A stretch of 38,483 nt of DNA, taken from positions 1 to 38,483 of the forward strand of contig WRPE01000028.1 of the NCBI GenBank assembly GCA_009773315.1, given 5' to 3'. Position 1 is the first letter of the stretch; the number at the start of each line of letters is the position of its first letter. The notes under the pieces were generated by a model. That model was not told the origin of the DNA, did no database searches, and saw only the letters and a list, made by a program, of their open reading frames with translations. The translations under genes were made by a program, and so were the position numbers. The stretch is from Syntrophaceae bacterium. GTDB taxonomy: Bacteria > Desulfobacterota > Syntrophia > Syntrophales > Smithellaceae. This document shows, piece by piece, positions 1-7,270 of the stretch.

Positions 1-42
1 AAAAATATTTCAAATCGATAAATAACTTTCTATTGCTTATTC

Positions 43-147
43 TCATTGTTTTCTATACTTTACATTATCACCAAAATAAAACGTTGGGACAGTAGTGATC
101 TTCAATATTATTTGTCTGTTGCAATCAGGACATTTCAAGAGTGCCAT
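43..147 (-). CDS. Small single-CxxC protein (possible truncated zinc ribbon)
   Basis: A 34-codon reading frame starts with ATG at 147, preceded by a good ribosome binding site (AAAGGGA, about 6 nt spacing), and stops with TGA at 43-45. The protein begins MALLKCPDCNRQI, which looks like the first knuckle (CPxC) of a zinc ribbon; the second CxxC expected in such proteins is absent before the stop. It lies immediately beyond the leftmost attC site on the same strand as the other cassette genes, so it may be the gene of the next cassette, or a frameshifted remnant of a longer zinc-ribbon gene. The function is unknown. Confidence 0.3.
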   Translation of the reverse strand: MALLKCPDCNRQIILKITTVPTFYFGDNVKYRKQ

Positions 148-187
148 AATTATCCCTTTCTTTTACTTGATTATTTTTCATTTTAAA

Positions 188-247
188 CCCCAACGCCGCC
201 AATAGCCAGCGCGTTTTTGCGTCCGAGTTAAATTGGCATTGTTGGGC
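188..247 (-). other. attC recombination site 1 (integron cassette)
   Basis: Read on the minus strand this 60-bp site starts with GCCCAAC (247-241) and ends with GTTGGGG (194-188), matching the RYYYAAC...GTTRRRY framework of attC sites, with an imperfectly self-complementary interior. It follows the stop codon of the 327-aa gene (ends 253) by 5 bp, the position expected for the attC of that cassette. It is the most divergent of the four sites in its interior. Confidence 0.65.
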
Positions 248-252
248 GACTG

Positions 253-1236
253 TCAGCCTCTACTAAGCGGTAAGCTATCGTTGAGATATCTATCGAGGTA
301 CTCGGTACTCGCGTTGTCGCACATGCGAATTAACTTATTTGCCATAAATTCAGCAGATCCGCTGTCCCTTGTTGCATAGAACAGAGTGATATTCTCGGGA
401 AGTAGCATCGTTTCGAAAAACGGGATCGTTCGCTGGTTCATGCCCTTTATCAGGTCAAGTTCGGTATCAGTAATGACGCCAACCGGTTTGTCTCTAAGCT
501 TGGGGTTTGTGTCAAAGAAGTGACGCAACATGGTGCCAATTCCGAAAATCTCGGGGTTGCCTGATGGGTCTATCGTGATTTTTTGCCGCATTGAGCCTGA
601 CTGAAAGTGGCAAGCATCTTCGGTGACGATATTGATGTTGGCCTCTATGGCTGTTGTTGCAGCAACTTTCCCGGTACCGGGAACATCTCGGGAGTTGGTG
701 TCTACGGCAATCACGACCTCACAATTTGCCATGGCGCGGTGCATGTCGGCCACCGGATGCCCAGAGCCAAAGAAGCATGCATTTAAAACTTTCTTCTTAT
801 TCTGCTTCTTGTAGTACGTAATGATATGGGCTTCGGCCGGCTTTAAGATTTCTGGCCTTATCACGATTGGAGAGTCTCTTTTTCCAAACACGAAAACTAT
901 CCGTGTTTTCATGTCCAAGAAGAGCTTCATGGCCCTGATTTTTTGGGGGAATCGAAGGGCGATCTCTGTATATCTCACCATCTTGTCAGGCTGCTTAGGG
1001 TGCCTGTCTGGTTGTAGTTTGTCGTCCGAGAAGTTTATGAGCTTCTTGTTTACATCATTAAGCACTATCTGCACGGTCTCTGCGGCGGCTATGTCCGCAG
1101 GGAATTCATGAATCCAGAAATTACCCGTTGGAAGTCCGATAAGGTCAACAGGCGGAGGGGTATTGAACAATGATGTCGGCATCGTTGTACCGTACTCTGC
1201 TGTTACGGGAATCGTCGTTTTGGTGCTTTTGTGCAT
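253..1236 (-). CDS. Integron cassette protein of unknown function, 327 aa
   Basis: Soluble 327-residue protein without signal peptide or membrane segment. ATG at 1236 has an AGGAAA ribosome binding site about 7 nt upstream. I do not recognise the family. The middle contains VVIAVDTNSRDVPGTGKVAA (about residues 173-192) and the C-terminal third contains GVITDTELD; alternating hydrophobic strands ending in Asp suggest an alpha/beta fold, but this is weak evidence. It fills one cassette between attC sites 1266-1330 and 188-247 and has the same orientation as the other cassette genes. It has no dedicated promoter that I can see, so expression probably depends on read-through from upstream cassettes. 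Base composition is more AT-rich than the chromosomal genes to the right, as is usual for acquired cassettes. Confidence 0.75.
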   Translation of the reverse strand: MHKSTKTTIPVTAEYGTTMPTSLFNTPPPVDLIGLPTGNFWIHEFPADIAAAETVQIVLNDVNKKLINFSDDKLQPDRHPKQPDKMVRYTEIALRFPQKIRAMKLFLDMKTRIVFVFGKRDSPIVIRPEILKPAEAHIITYYKKQNKKKVLNACFFGSGHPVADMHRAMANCEVVIAVDTNSRDVPGTGKVAATTAIEANINIVTEDACHFQSGSMRQKITIDPSGNPEIFGIGTMLRHFFDTNPKLRDKPVGVITDTELDLIKGMNQRTIPFFETMLLPENITLFYATRDSGSAEFMANKLIRMCDNASTEYLDRYLNDSLPLSRG

Positions 1237-1265
1237 CTTTGTTTTCCTGGCTTGGGGAGGCAGTC

Positions 1266-1330
1266 GCCCAACGAAAAGCTCACCCGGAGCAGCCCAGCGG
1301 GCTGCGATCGGCTGGAGCGACGGGTTATGC
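1266..1330 (-). other. attC recombination site 2 (integron cassette)
   Basis: 65-bp site. On the minus strand it opens with GCATAAC (1330-1324), has an L''-like GCTCCAGC five bases later, a GC-rich self-complementary core (GCAGCCC / GGGCTGC) and closes with GTTGGGC (1272-1266). This is the classic attC (59-base element) layout and gives the cassette orientation as minus strand. It lies 22 bp after the stop of the HEPN-like gene. Confidence 0.85.
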
Positions 1331-1352
1331 GATTTTATAAATTTTCAGAAGA

Positions 1353-1889
1353 TTAACCTGCAATGAAACCTCTTGCAACACCATCACTTATGATTTCATT
1401 AAGTTCTTTTATATATTGTCGTGATAAAGCAACGACATCCTCACTACCGCTCCAATCTCTAAAAATAAATCTATAATTAACTACCGGCTCATTGGATTGA
1501 ATTTCCCTTGTTGGCTGAGATCGTGGTACCATTTCCTTCTCTACAACATTTCCATCCTTATCTGTAAGAGTGATGAATACCTCGTCAGAAAGCGCTATGG
1601 CATCGTTTATTCCAATATTTATTTCTGCGGGCGGATTTATCGGCTCTGCGTGAATGTTAATGTCGCGCTTATCTTTAAAAAATTTGACAACAGGCCGACT
1701 TTGAACAGCAGAATCGTACCAACTCTTTCCATTTGGTTTAGTTTCCGATTCTTTAAGTGCATATTGAAGGACAGAACGCGCCGCTGTCAAAAATGCACTT
1801 AGATTGTAAGTGAAAAATGGTCGCTCATTATTTTCACACATCCGAGAAAGGAAATACTCGGCTTCTTGAATTTTGATATTTTCGTTCAT
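1353..1889 (-). CDS. HEPN-like cassette protein, 178 aa
   Basis: ATG at 1889 follows a strong GGAGG site about 9 nt upstream. The N-terminal half is helical (EAEYFLSRM...NLSAFLTAARSVLQYALKE, residues about 10-46) and is followed by FFKDKRDINIHAEP (residues about 70-83). This contains RDINIH, matching the R-x4-6-H motif of HEPN-domain RNases and toxins, at the place after the first helices where HEPN proteins carry it. The C-terminal part is a beta-rich region of unknown type. HEPN proteins commonly act in toxin-antitoxin or phage-defence roles by cleaving RNA; that this one does so is inference. It occupies a complete cassette between attC sites 1910-1976 and 1266-1330. No adjacent MNT-type antitoxin is seen. 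Confidence 0.75.
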   Translation of the reverse strand: MNENIKIQEAEYFLSRMCENNERPFFTYNLSAFLTAARSVLQYALKESETKPNGKSWYDSAVQSRPVVKFFKDKRDINIHAEPINPPAEINIGINDAIALSDEVFITLTDKDGNVVEKEMVPRSQPTREIQSNEPVVNYRFIFRDWSGSEDVVALSRQYIKELNEIISDGVARGFIAG

Positions 1890-1909
1890 AAGCTAAATCC
1901 TCCATAACT

Positions 1910-1976
1910 GCATAACGAAAAGATCACCTGGAGCAGCCCAGCGCGGGCTGCGATCGGTTCTAACGGCTGGTTATGC
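1910..1976 (-). other. attC recombination site 3 (integron cassette)
   Basis: 67-bp site, minus strand from GCATAAC (1976-1970) to GTTATGC (1916-1910). The core GCAGCCC/GGGCTGC is shared with site 2, and the GATC/TTTTC end is shared with sites 2 and 4, so sites 2-4 form one related attC family. It follows the lipoprotein gene stop at 2009 by 32 bp. Confidence 0.87.
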
Positions 1977-2008
1977 CTCGCTCACACTAAAAAACAGGCG
2001 CATGCCTG

Positions 2009-2494
2009 CTACCAATCCTTGCGATTCTTTTCTTCTGAAAGATACGCATAAAGGGTGGCGTCTAATTTTCTCAATTTCGCCTTCACTTGTTCGATGTGCC
2101 CTGCGTGCCAGAGTGGTCTTGGTAGGTTGCGGGCCGCACCCCACATACCGGTGAAATTGCTATAAGTGACCCGGTATTTATTGTCCTTTGCTTCGATCAT
2201 TATTGTGAAACGACAGGGGGTCGGCATTTCTCCATTATAGAACTCTGTCATACCTTTCCCGATAATCTTGCCATTCTCTTTATCACGCAACTCAATTGCC
2301 TGAGTAGAATCAACGAAAGTTCGCGCCATCCATTCGAGCGATCTCGCAAAAATCGCGTCTTTACTTAAAGCAATTTCGTGAACTTCTTGGAGAGTCAGCT
2401 CCTCAGGTGGCACAACTGGCGCTTGTTTGGTGACCGCGCATCCTGATATTAGGAAAAAAGTAATGGCCAACAACACATTCATATTTTTTCGCAT
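2009..2494 (-). CDS. DUF4468-like lipoprotein, 161 aa (cassette gene)
   Basis: Residues 1-19 form a lipoprotein signal peptide ending in the lipobox ISGC (Cys19), so the mature protein should be lipid-anchored on the periplasmic side. The rest (ARSLEWMARTF, ELRDKENGKIIGKG, FTIMIEAKDNKYRVTYSNFTG) has the order of elements of the DUF4468 / TBP-like fold family: a helix, then a strand with DKxxGKIIGKG, then a strand pair. The biochemical role of the family is unknown. ATG at 2494 has an AAGGAG site. It is a single-gene cassette between attC sites 2521-2581 and 1910-1976, and export-competent lipoproteins are a recurring cargo class in environmental cassettes. Confidence 0.82.
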   Translation of the reverse strand: MRKNMNVLLAITFFLISGCAVTKQAPVVPPEELTLQEVHEIALSKDAIFARSLEWMARTFVDSTQAIELRDKENGKIIGKGMTEFYNGEMPTPCRFTIMIEAKDNKYRVTYSNFTGMWGAARNLPRPLWHAGHIEQVKAKLRKLDATLYAYLSEEKNRKDW

Positions 2495-2520
2495 TTTTCT
2501 CTCCTTTTAGATAATTAGAT

Positions 2521-2581
2521 GCATAACGAAAAAATCAGCCGGAGCGCAGCGATCGGCTGGATTGACCTTGTTCGGTTATTT
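2521..2581 (-). other. attC recombination site 4 (integron cassette)
   Basis: 61-bp site on the minus strand from AAATAAC (2581-2575) to GTTATGC (2527-2521), with the stem CAGCCGATCGC / CTCCGGCTG. Its first two bases overlap the TAA stop of hicA, so the toxin-antitoxin pair is the gene content of this cassette. The outer R'' box (AAATAAC) is the least canonical part. Confidence 0.78.
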
Positions 2582-2759
2582 AATCTGCGTGAAGATTTTT
2601 CAAAATCTTTTTTGCCAATGGGTCTTTGATCTCAGTGTGCCTGAGAACAGCTTCCGTCGCGCCATCCTTGGGATTAATCCAAAGTGAATGTGAGGCTCCT
2701 TCTCGTTTCAGATAGCAACCCGCGATTCTCAACCTTTGCTCCAAATCTCGCCGTTTCAT
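2580..2759 (-). CDS. hicA: HicA-type mRNA interferase toxin, 59 aa
   Basis: Short frame read directly from the minus strand: it starts MKRRDLEQRLRIAGCYLKR and ends KKILKNLHAD. It shows the HicA/YcfA dsRBD-like pattern: an N-terminal KRRDLEQRLRIAGC segment, the catalytic-type His in GASHSLW (about residue 24), a strand ending in RHTEIKDPLAKKILKNL. HicA toxins degrade mRNA when not bound by HicB. The ATG (2759-2757) overlaps the hicB stop (ATGA), indicating translational coupling. Gene order is antitoxin first, toxin second, the reverse of the most common hicAB order. The gene ends inside an attC site. Confidence 0.85.
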   Translation of the reverse strand: MKRRDLEQRLRIAGCYLKREGASHSLWINPKDGATEAVLRHTEIKDPLAKKILKNLHAD

Positions 2760-2974
2760 CCAATCATGACCGTGTCTTGGATAACGTTCGCGGGCAGTCC
2801 TCGGAGAACATCGGCTTTGCGGTCCTCCAAGATTAGCTCGATAGCCTGTCGCAAATTAGTCTTAGTTTCCTCTATCGTCTCCCCCTGCCCATTGGCACCA
2901 GGCACCTCCGGACAGATAGCCCAGAAGCCGCCCTCGGGTACGGCTTCTATGATAGCTGTGAATTCTGCCTTCAT
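2756..2974 (-). CDS. hicB: HicB-type antitoxin, 72 aa
   Basis: The N-terminal partial RNase-H-like fold of HicB is clear: FTAIIEAVPEGGFWAICPEVPGANGQGETIEETKTNLRQAIEL. The protein is short (72 aa); it lacks the C-terminal HTH or ribbon-helix-helix DNA-binding domain of longer HicB proteins, so autoregulation by this protein alone is doubtful. It should neutralise HicA, encoded immediately downstream with a 4-nt overlap. ATG at 2974 is preceded by AGGAG. It is the cassette gene furthest toward the chromosomal side of the array; cassette-borne toxin-antitoxin modules are known to stabilise large integron arrays. Confidence 0.88.
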   Translation of the reverse strand: MKAEFTAIIEAVPEGGFWAICPEVPGANGQGETIEETKTNLRQAIELILEDRKADVLRGLPANVIQDTVMIG

Positions 2975-3278
2975 AATAAACTCCTATCGTTTTTTATTAA
3001 CCGAACAATTAACATGCCAAGTTGGTTCTTTCTGATTTTTTACTTGTAATCCTAAACTATTTGAAACAGAAAGAAAAGCGACATTCTCCCGGAGTTTCAT
3101 GTCTTTCTTCTGGAGAAGAAAATGGTGCCGGAAAAGAACATGCTTTTTTTACGCCTTGTGAACCGGCAAATTTTTCAACTATGCCCGCAGAAAACAAATT
3201 GACAGGCAAAGTGTTTATCTTTAAGTAAAATCCAAAGATCATTATTTTAAAAGAACTCTTTTGCAGGAGGATAGCCCT
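2975..3278. other. Non-coding boundary between cassette array and chromosome
   Basis: About 300 bp between hicB and the next plus-strand gene. If an integrase-proximal end existed it should be here, because cassettes point left. I see no fifth attC, no recognisable attI and no integrase fragment. Short overlapping reading frames on both strands (about 3022-3242) have no ribosome binding sites or recognisable motifs. The segment is AT-rich and should contain the hicB promoter on the minus strand, but I cannot assign it. Confidence 0.4.
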
Positions 3279-3605
3279 ATGTCGTTAAAAATCAACATCG
3301 ACACGCTAACGGAAGCCGAACTGATTGACCTTAATAACCGCATCGTTCAAAGGTTGCGCTTTCTAAGGGAAGCGCGTGCGCATACACAGATGATGGAGTT
3401 CTCTGTCGGCGATAATGTCTCATTCCAACCGGAAGGCAGCGAAACTTTGATGGGCGTGATCACCCGTTACAACAAAAAGACCGTCAGCGTGCTTACTGAG
3501 CAAGGTCAACACTGGAATGTTTCGCCAAGCATGCTCCGACTTGTTAAAAACGCGCGCAAAGCAGATGCAAAAACATCCAACGTCTTTGATTTCAAGAAAT
3601 CATAA
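3279..3605 (+). CDS. Conserved hypothetical protein, 108 aa, SH3/KOW-like core
   Basis: Start chosen at ATG 3279 because a perfect AGGAGG lies 9 nt upstream. Residues 1-35 (INIDTLTEAELIDLNNRIVQRLRFLREAR) form a charged helical segment. Residues about 45-85 (FSVGDNVSFQPEG...MGVITRYNKKTVSVLTEQGQHWNVSPSMLRLV) look like a small beta-barrel of SH3/KOW/Tudor type, often used to bind nucleic acid. I recall close relatives in many proteobacteria but no established function. It converges tail to tail with the DEAD-box helicase gene (3 bp apart). An RNA-associated role would fit that neighbour but is only inference. Confidence 0.8.
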   Translation: MSLKINIDTLTEAELIDLNNRIVQRLRFLREARAHTQMMEFSVGDNVSFQPEGSETLMGVITRYNKKTVSVLTEQGQHWNVSPSMLRLVKNARKADAKTSNVFDFKKS

Positions 3606-3608
3606 TGA

Positions 3609-5342
3609 CTAATATTTTTTACCGGGACTCTTCTTGCGCTTGTTGAAAAAGAAGGATTCGCGGGTTTTGGCGCCGCCGGCGTAGCGCTTGCCGGGATAAT
3701 CGCCGCGTCCGCCCCTTTCGGCGAAATCTATTTTTACACGCCGTTGGGCGTATTTTTCCTTGCCAAACCGGGCAATCAGCACCTCGGCAAACTGCGATTC
3801 CACTTCAAAGTAGGAATTGCACAACTGCACGTCCACATTGGCAACGTGCAGTTTGGCGATATTGGCCGCCTCCAGCAAATAAGCCTGGAGTTTTTTGGCG
3901 TTGAATTTTTCCATCTTCCCCAGGTTAACCGAAAGGCGCGTCAGGCCGCCCGGCACGGACTTAGACGCCCTTTGGGAAGGCATGGCCTTCATTTCTTTTT
4001 TCTGCGATACATTGATGTCGGCGGCGTCGCGGTAGTAACTTAGAAAGCGGTTGAACTCCGCCGAAACAAAGCGCGCAATGATGTCTTCTTTGCTCAACGA
4101 TTCCAGCAGCTCATAGGCGGCGGGCAGGAATTTGTCGATATCCGCGTGCTGAATTTCCGTAGATTTAAGCTTTTCCACCAGATGCAGCAATTGCTTTTCG
4201 CAGACTTCGGAGCCTGTGGGAACTTTGACCTGCGAAAATTTCTTGCTGATCTGCTTTTCGATCTGGCCTATGCGAAACACTTCCTTGATATTGACGATGA
4301 CGATCGAAATGCCCGATTTGCCCGCACGACCGGTACGACCGCTGCGATGAGTGTAGTCTTCAATATCGTCGGGCAAATTATAATTGATGATATGGGTCAG
4401 ATCAACCACATCGATCCCGCGGGCGGCAACACCGGTGGCCACCAGCATTTGCAGATTGCGGGATCGAAAACGGTTCATAACGGAATCGCGTTGCACCTGC
4501 GACAGATCGCCATGCAGCGCGTCGGCATTATATCCGTCTTTCATGAGCATATCGGCGACTTCCTGCGTCTCGGTGCGCGTGCGGCAGAAAATAATCGCGT
4601 AAATGTCGGGGTAAAAATCGGCAATGCGTTTGAGCGCCAGATACCGGTCTTTGGCATGCACGACGTAATATTGATGAGCAACGTTTTCCGCGCCGGTGTT
4701 GCGGGTACCAACGGTGATTTCCATCGGCTTTTTCATATAACTGTGCGCGATAGCTTCAATTCCGCGCGGCATGGTGGCGGAAAAAAGCAGCACCCTTTTA
4801 TCCTCGGGTGTGGAGGCCAGCACCCCATTGAGTTCTTCCTTAAAACCCATATTGAGCATTTCGTCTGCTTCATCGAGCACCAGCCATTTAATGGCGGAAA
4901 CATTCACTTTTTTCCGATTGAGCATGTCCAGCATCCGGCCCGGTGTGGCCACAACAATCTGCGCGCCGGAGGCTACCTGACGAATCTGAGTAACAATATT
5001 GGCCCCGCCATAAATCGGCACAATATTGAGATTGTCGATATACTTTGCCATATTGGCTAAATCGTCTGTGATCTGGAGGCAAAGCTCCCGCGTGGGGGCC
5101 AGAATCAGCGCCTGTGTTTGTTTGGAAGCCATGTTGATTTGTTGAATAATCGGGATACCAAAAGCCGCGGTCTTACCGGTTCCGGTATGGGCCAGGGCAA
5201 CTAAATCCCTGGTCTGTTTAAGCAAAAAGGGAATGACCTGTTGCTGCACAGGCATCGGGGTTTCAAATCCCATCTCTCCTATGGCTTTCAATATTCTTTT
5301 GTCGATGTCCGATTCGTTAAATGTTGCCATTTTTGTGTTCAT
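3609..5342 (-). CDS. DEAD-box ATP-dependent RNA helicase, 577 aa
   Basis: All core motifs are present: Q motif (FETPMPVQQQVIP, about 26-38), Walker A AHTGTGKT (51-58), PTREL (83-87), DEAD box VLDEAD (155-160), SAT (about 191) and HRSGRTGRAG in the second RecA domain. After the core, about residues 380-460 form a helical extension. Residues 470-545 contain an RRM-like DbpA/CsdA RNA-binding domain (LTRLSVNLGKMEKFNAKKL...VQLCNSYFEVE), and the end is a basic Gly/Arg/Lys tail. The architecture matches CsdA/DeaD-type helicases that remodel rRNA and mRNA, especially at low temperature. Start may be ATG 5342 or the second Met at 5330; the upstream site is weak. The gene stands alone, convergent with the 108-aa gene. 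Confidence 0.95.
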   Translation of the reverse strand: MNTKMATFNESDIDKRILKAIGEMGFETPMPVQQQVIPFLLKQTRDLVALAHTGTGKTAAFGIPIIQQINMASKQTQALILAPTRELCLQITDDLANMAKYIDNLNIVPIYGGANIVTQIRQVASGAQIVVATPGRMLDMLNRKKVNVSAIKWLVLDEADEMLNMGFKEELNGVLASTPEDKRVLLFSATMPRGIEAIAHSYMKKPMEITVGTRNTGAENVAHQYYVVHAKDRYLALKRIADFYPDIYAIIFCRTRTETQEVADMLMKDGYNADALHGDLSQVQRDSVMNRFRSRNLQMLVATGVAARGIDVVDLTHIINYNLPDDIEDYTHRSGRTGRAGKSGISIVIVNIKEVFRIGQIEKQISKKFSQVKVPTGSEVCEKQLLHLVEKLKSTEIQHADIDKFLPAAYELLESLSKEDIIARFVSAEFNRFLSYYRDAADINVSQKKEMKAMPSQRASKSVPGGLTRLSVNLGKMEKFNAKKLQAYLLEAANIAKLHVANVDVQLCNSYFEVESQFAEVLIARFGKEKYAQRRVKIDFAERGGRGDYPGKRYAGGAKTRESFFFNKRKKSPGKKY

Positions 5343-5530
5343 GATTTAACCTTATTTTCCGTTCATGTTAAAATATTGTTTGTGATTATATCTAATTGTC
5401 CGATTTCACAAGAAATATTATTTACGGGCATCGGAAGCTGCCGCGCGTAACATCTCGAAAAGAGAGGCTATTCTATTTGATTCCCGCTTTGCTGCAAGGT
5501 GGTTGAACCCCTTGTCGCTCTTTGGCTGTT

Positions 5531-6043
5531 TCAGCGATAGTATCCGGTACCAACAACCCAGCCGAAGGGTTCGAATGCCAGCACATAGGATCTTTTGGGT
5601 ATCGAGGTGGCCTGTCCTTCTTTCGTAAACAAATACTCGACATACCCGCCGCCGGCTTTCCCTTTGGCCAGAAACTCCTTCACATAGAAAATGCCTTTGG
5701 CATCCTTGTCCTTGATCCGGTTTCTGCCCTCCGTGTCTTTGCGGCCATATAAGACGACATTGACGCCTTCCTTTGTGTCAGCCCAGAAATAGCCGTCTCT
5801 GCCGTAGCGTAATTCTCTGAGCAGACCTGCGCCCAGGTCTTTGGCCTTTTCCAGAGTCATCTCCCCTTTCTGCTGCCGGGCATGGATTGCGGCCAGCATG
5901 CTGACGGCGGTTTCCACTTCGCTTTTAATCAGCAGGTCCTGAGCCGCGTCATTGGCCGCTCCCTGCTTTTGCGCCGCGGCGGAAAAGCAAAATACACCCA
6001 TGCACAAAAAAGCAACCAACATGGTCATCAATACCTTTTTCAT
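5531..6043 (-). CDS. Periplasmic single-Cache domain protein, 170 aa
   Basis: Residues 1-24 are a Sec signal peptide (hydrophobic core, then SAAAQ). The remainder matches an sCache_2-type sensor fold: a long helix (EVETAVSMLAAIHARQQKGEMTLEKAKDLGAGLLRELRYG), then GRDGYFWADTKEGVNVVLYGRKDTEGRNRIKDKDAKGIFYVKEF and the closing FEPFGWVVGTGYYR. There is no membrane anchor or signalling domain, so it is a free periplasmic ligand-binding protein rather than a receptor. Its ATG overlaps the gldA stop codon (ATGA), so the two genes are translationally coupled. A small-molecule ligand related to polyol/alcohol metabolism would fit, but is inference. Confidence 0.88.
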   Translation of the reverse strand: MKKVLMTMLVAFLCMGVFCFSAAAQKQGAANDAAQDLLIKSEVETAVSMLAAIHARQQKGEMTLEKAKDLGAGLLRELRYGRDGYFWADTKEGVNVVLYGRKDTEGRNRIKDKDAKGIFYVKEFLAKGKAGGGYVEYLFTKEGQATSIPKRSYVLAFEPFGWVVGTGYYR

Positions 6044-7152
6044 ATTCCCTCCTCATATTGTAAGTCTTTTTTTCTTTTCTCGCCTATAGCACTTGCGGCC
6101 AGCATCGCATTAAGAACTTTTTCAGGTGTGATTTCTCCCGCTTCGTGATGGATGCATTCCTCGGGCGCGCAGGCCTTTTGGGCCGCCTTCATCAGTTTTT
6201 CCCGGTCGGCGTTTACAAGACCAATATCGGCAAGCGTGGTCGGCAACCCGATTTCCTCGCAAAACGCATAGACCGTATTGGTTTCCTGAGGCGCAGCATC
6301 CGCAAGCGCAAGGCCGGTCAAAACGCCAAAGGCAACTTTTTCACCATGATAAAACGAATGGGTTTCCGGAAGGGCGGTCAACCCGTTATGAATGGAGTGG
6401 GCCGCCGCTAATCCTGAGCTTTCAAATCCAATGCCGCTCAAGAGAATGTTGGCCTCGATAATGTGGTTCAGGGCCGGTGTGACGAGATGCTTCAAGGCGG
6501 CAATTTTGGCGGCAGGTCCGTACGCCAGCAGTGTGTCATAACAGAGTCTGGCCAGGTGAAGCCCCGTCAGCGTGCTCAATCCGCCACAAGCGTTTACCGA
6601 TTGGGTGCGGTCACAGGATCTGGCTTCAAACCAGGTCGCCAGCGCATCACCCATCCCGGAAATTAGAAAGCGCGCCGGGGCATTGGCGATTACTTTTGTG
6701 TCCACCAGCACTACCTGCGGGTTCATCTTTTGATAAAAAACTGAATCGAAAGCGCCTTCCTCCGAATAAAGAACGGCGCAGCCGCTGCATGGCGCATCCG
6801 TCGAGGCAATGGTGGGAACAATGATCACCGGGATGCCGGCCCGGTCCGCGGCGATTTTTGCCGTATCGATGGTTTTACCGCCACCCATGCCGACGAGAAT
6901 GTCCACCTGCTCACGACTGATGATGCCGGACACACGGTTCACTTCGTTTTCACAGCACTCTCCCTGAAAAAGCTCGATGGATATTGAATTGGCCTTTAAA
7001 TCAACGGCATAGGGAGCAAGGATTCTTTCTTGCGACGAATGCGACGCCAGGATTAATCCTTTTTTGCCAAACCATTTGACCCACTGGGGCAATTGGTTCA
7101 AAACCCCTTCGCCCTGAATGTATTTTCCGGGAAAAACCGCTTTCAAAAACAT
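6040..7152 (-). CDS. gldA: Glycerol dehydrogenase-type metal-dependent alcohol dehydrogenase, 370 aa
   Basis: Iron/zinc-type alcohol dehydrogenase superfamily, GldA branch. Visible features are the dinucleotide-binding GMGGGKTIDTAK (88-99), PTIASTDAPCS (113-123), and the metal ligands Asp169 (GMGDALATWFEA), His252 (AAHSIHNGL) and His269 (FYHGEKVAFG), spaced as in bacterial glycerol dehydrogenases. Expected reaction: NAD-dependent oxidation of glycerol to dihydroxyacetone or the reverse. Related enzymes also use other vicinal diols or glycerol-1-phosphate, so the substrate is not certain. It is first in a two-gene operon with the Cache protein, overlapping by 4 nt. Confidence 0.9.
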   Translation of the reverse strand: MFLKAVFPGKYIQGEGVLNQLPQWVKWFGKKGLILASHSSQERILAPYAVDLKANSISIELFQGECCENEVNRVSGIISREQVDILVGMGGGKTIDTAKIAADRAGIPVIIVPTIASTDAPCSGCAVLYSEEGAFDSVFYQKMNPQVVLVDTKVIANAPARFLISGMGDALATWFEARSCDRTQSVNACGGLSTLTGLHLARLCYDTLLAYGPAAKIAALKHLVTPALNHIIEANILLSGIGFESSGLAAAHSIHNGLTALPETHSFYHGEKVAFGVLTGLALADAAPQETNTVYAFCEEIGLPTTLADIGLVNADREKLMKAAQKACAPEECIHHEAGEITPEKVLNAMLAASAIGEKRKKDLQYEEGI

Positions 7153-7270
7153 ATTGGCCCTCCTTTTGGTCTTTGGTTTTTACACTAATCTTTACCTGAA
7201 ATCAAATAATCATCATTGAATACCGGGACGAATTGTGGTTATGAATAGACATGCCATACAGGAAAATTTC

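Noticed and set aside
2975-3278. Possible attI or integrase remnant next to the cassette array
   Set aside because: No integrase motif, no attI-like core and no divergent reading frame of useful length; the TTAACCGAACAA here only partly resembles the attC4 end.
4146-5060. 304-aa open frame on the plus strand
   Set aside because: Antisense to the DEAD-box helicase; no ribosome binding site or family pattern, and its length follows from codon bias of the real gene.
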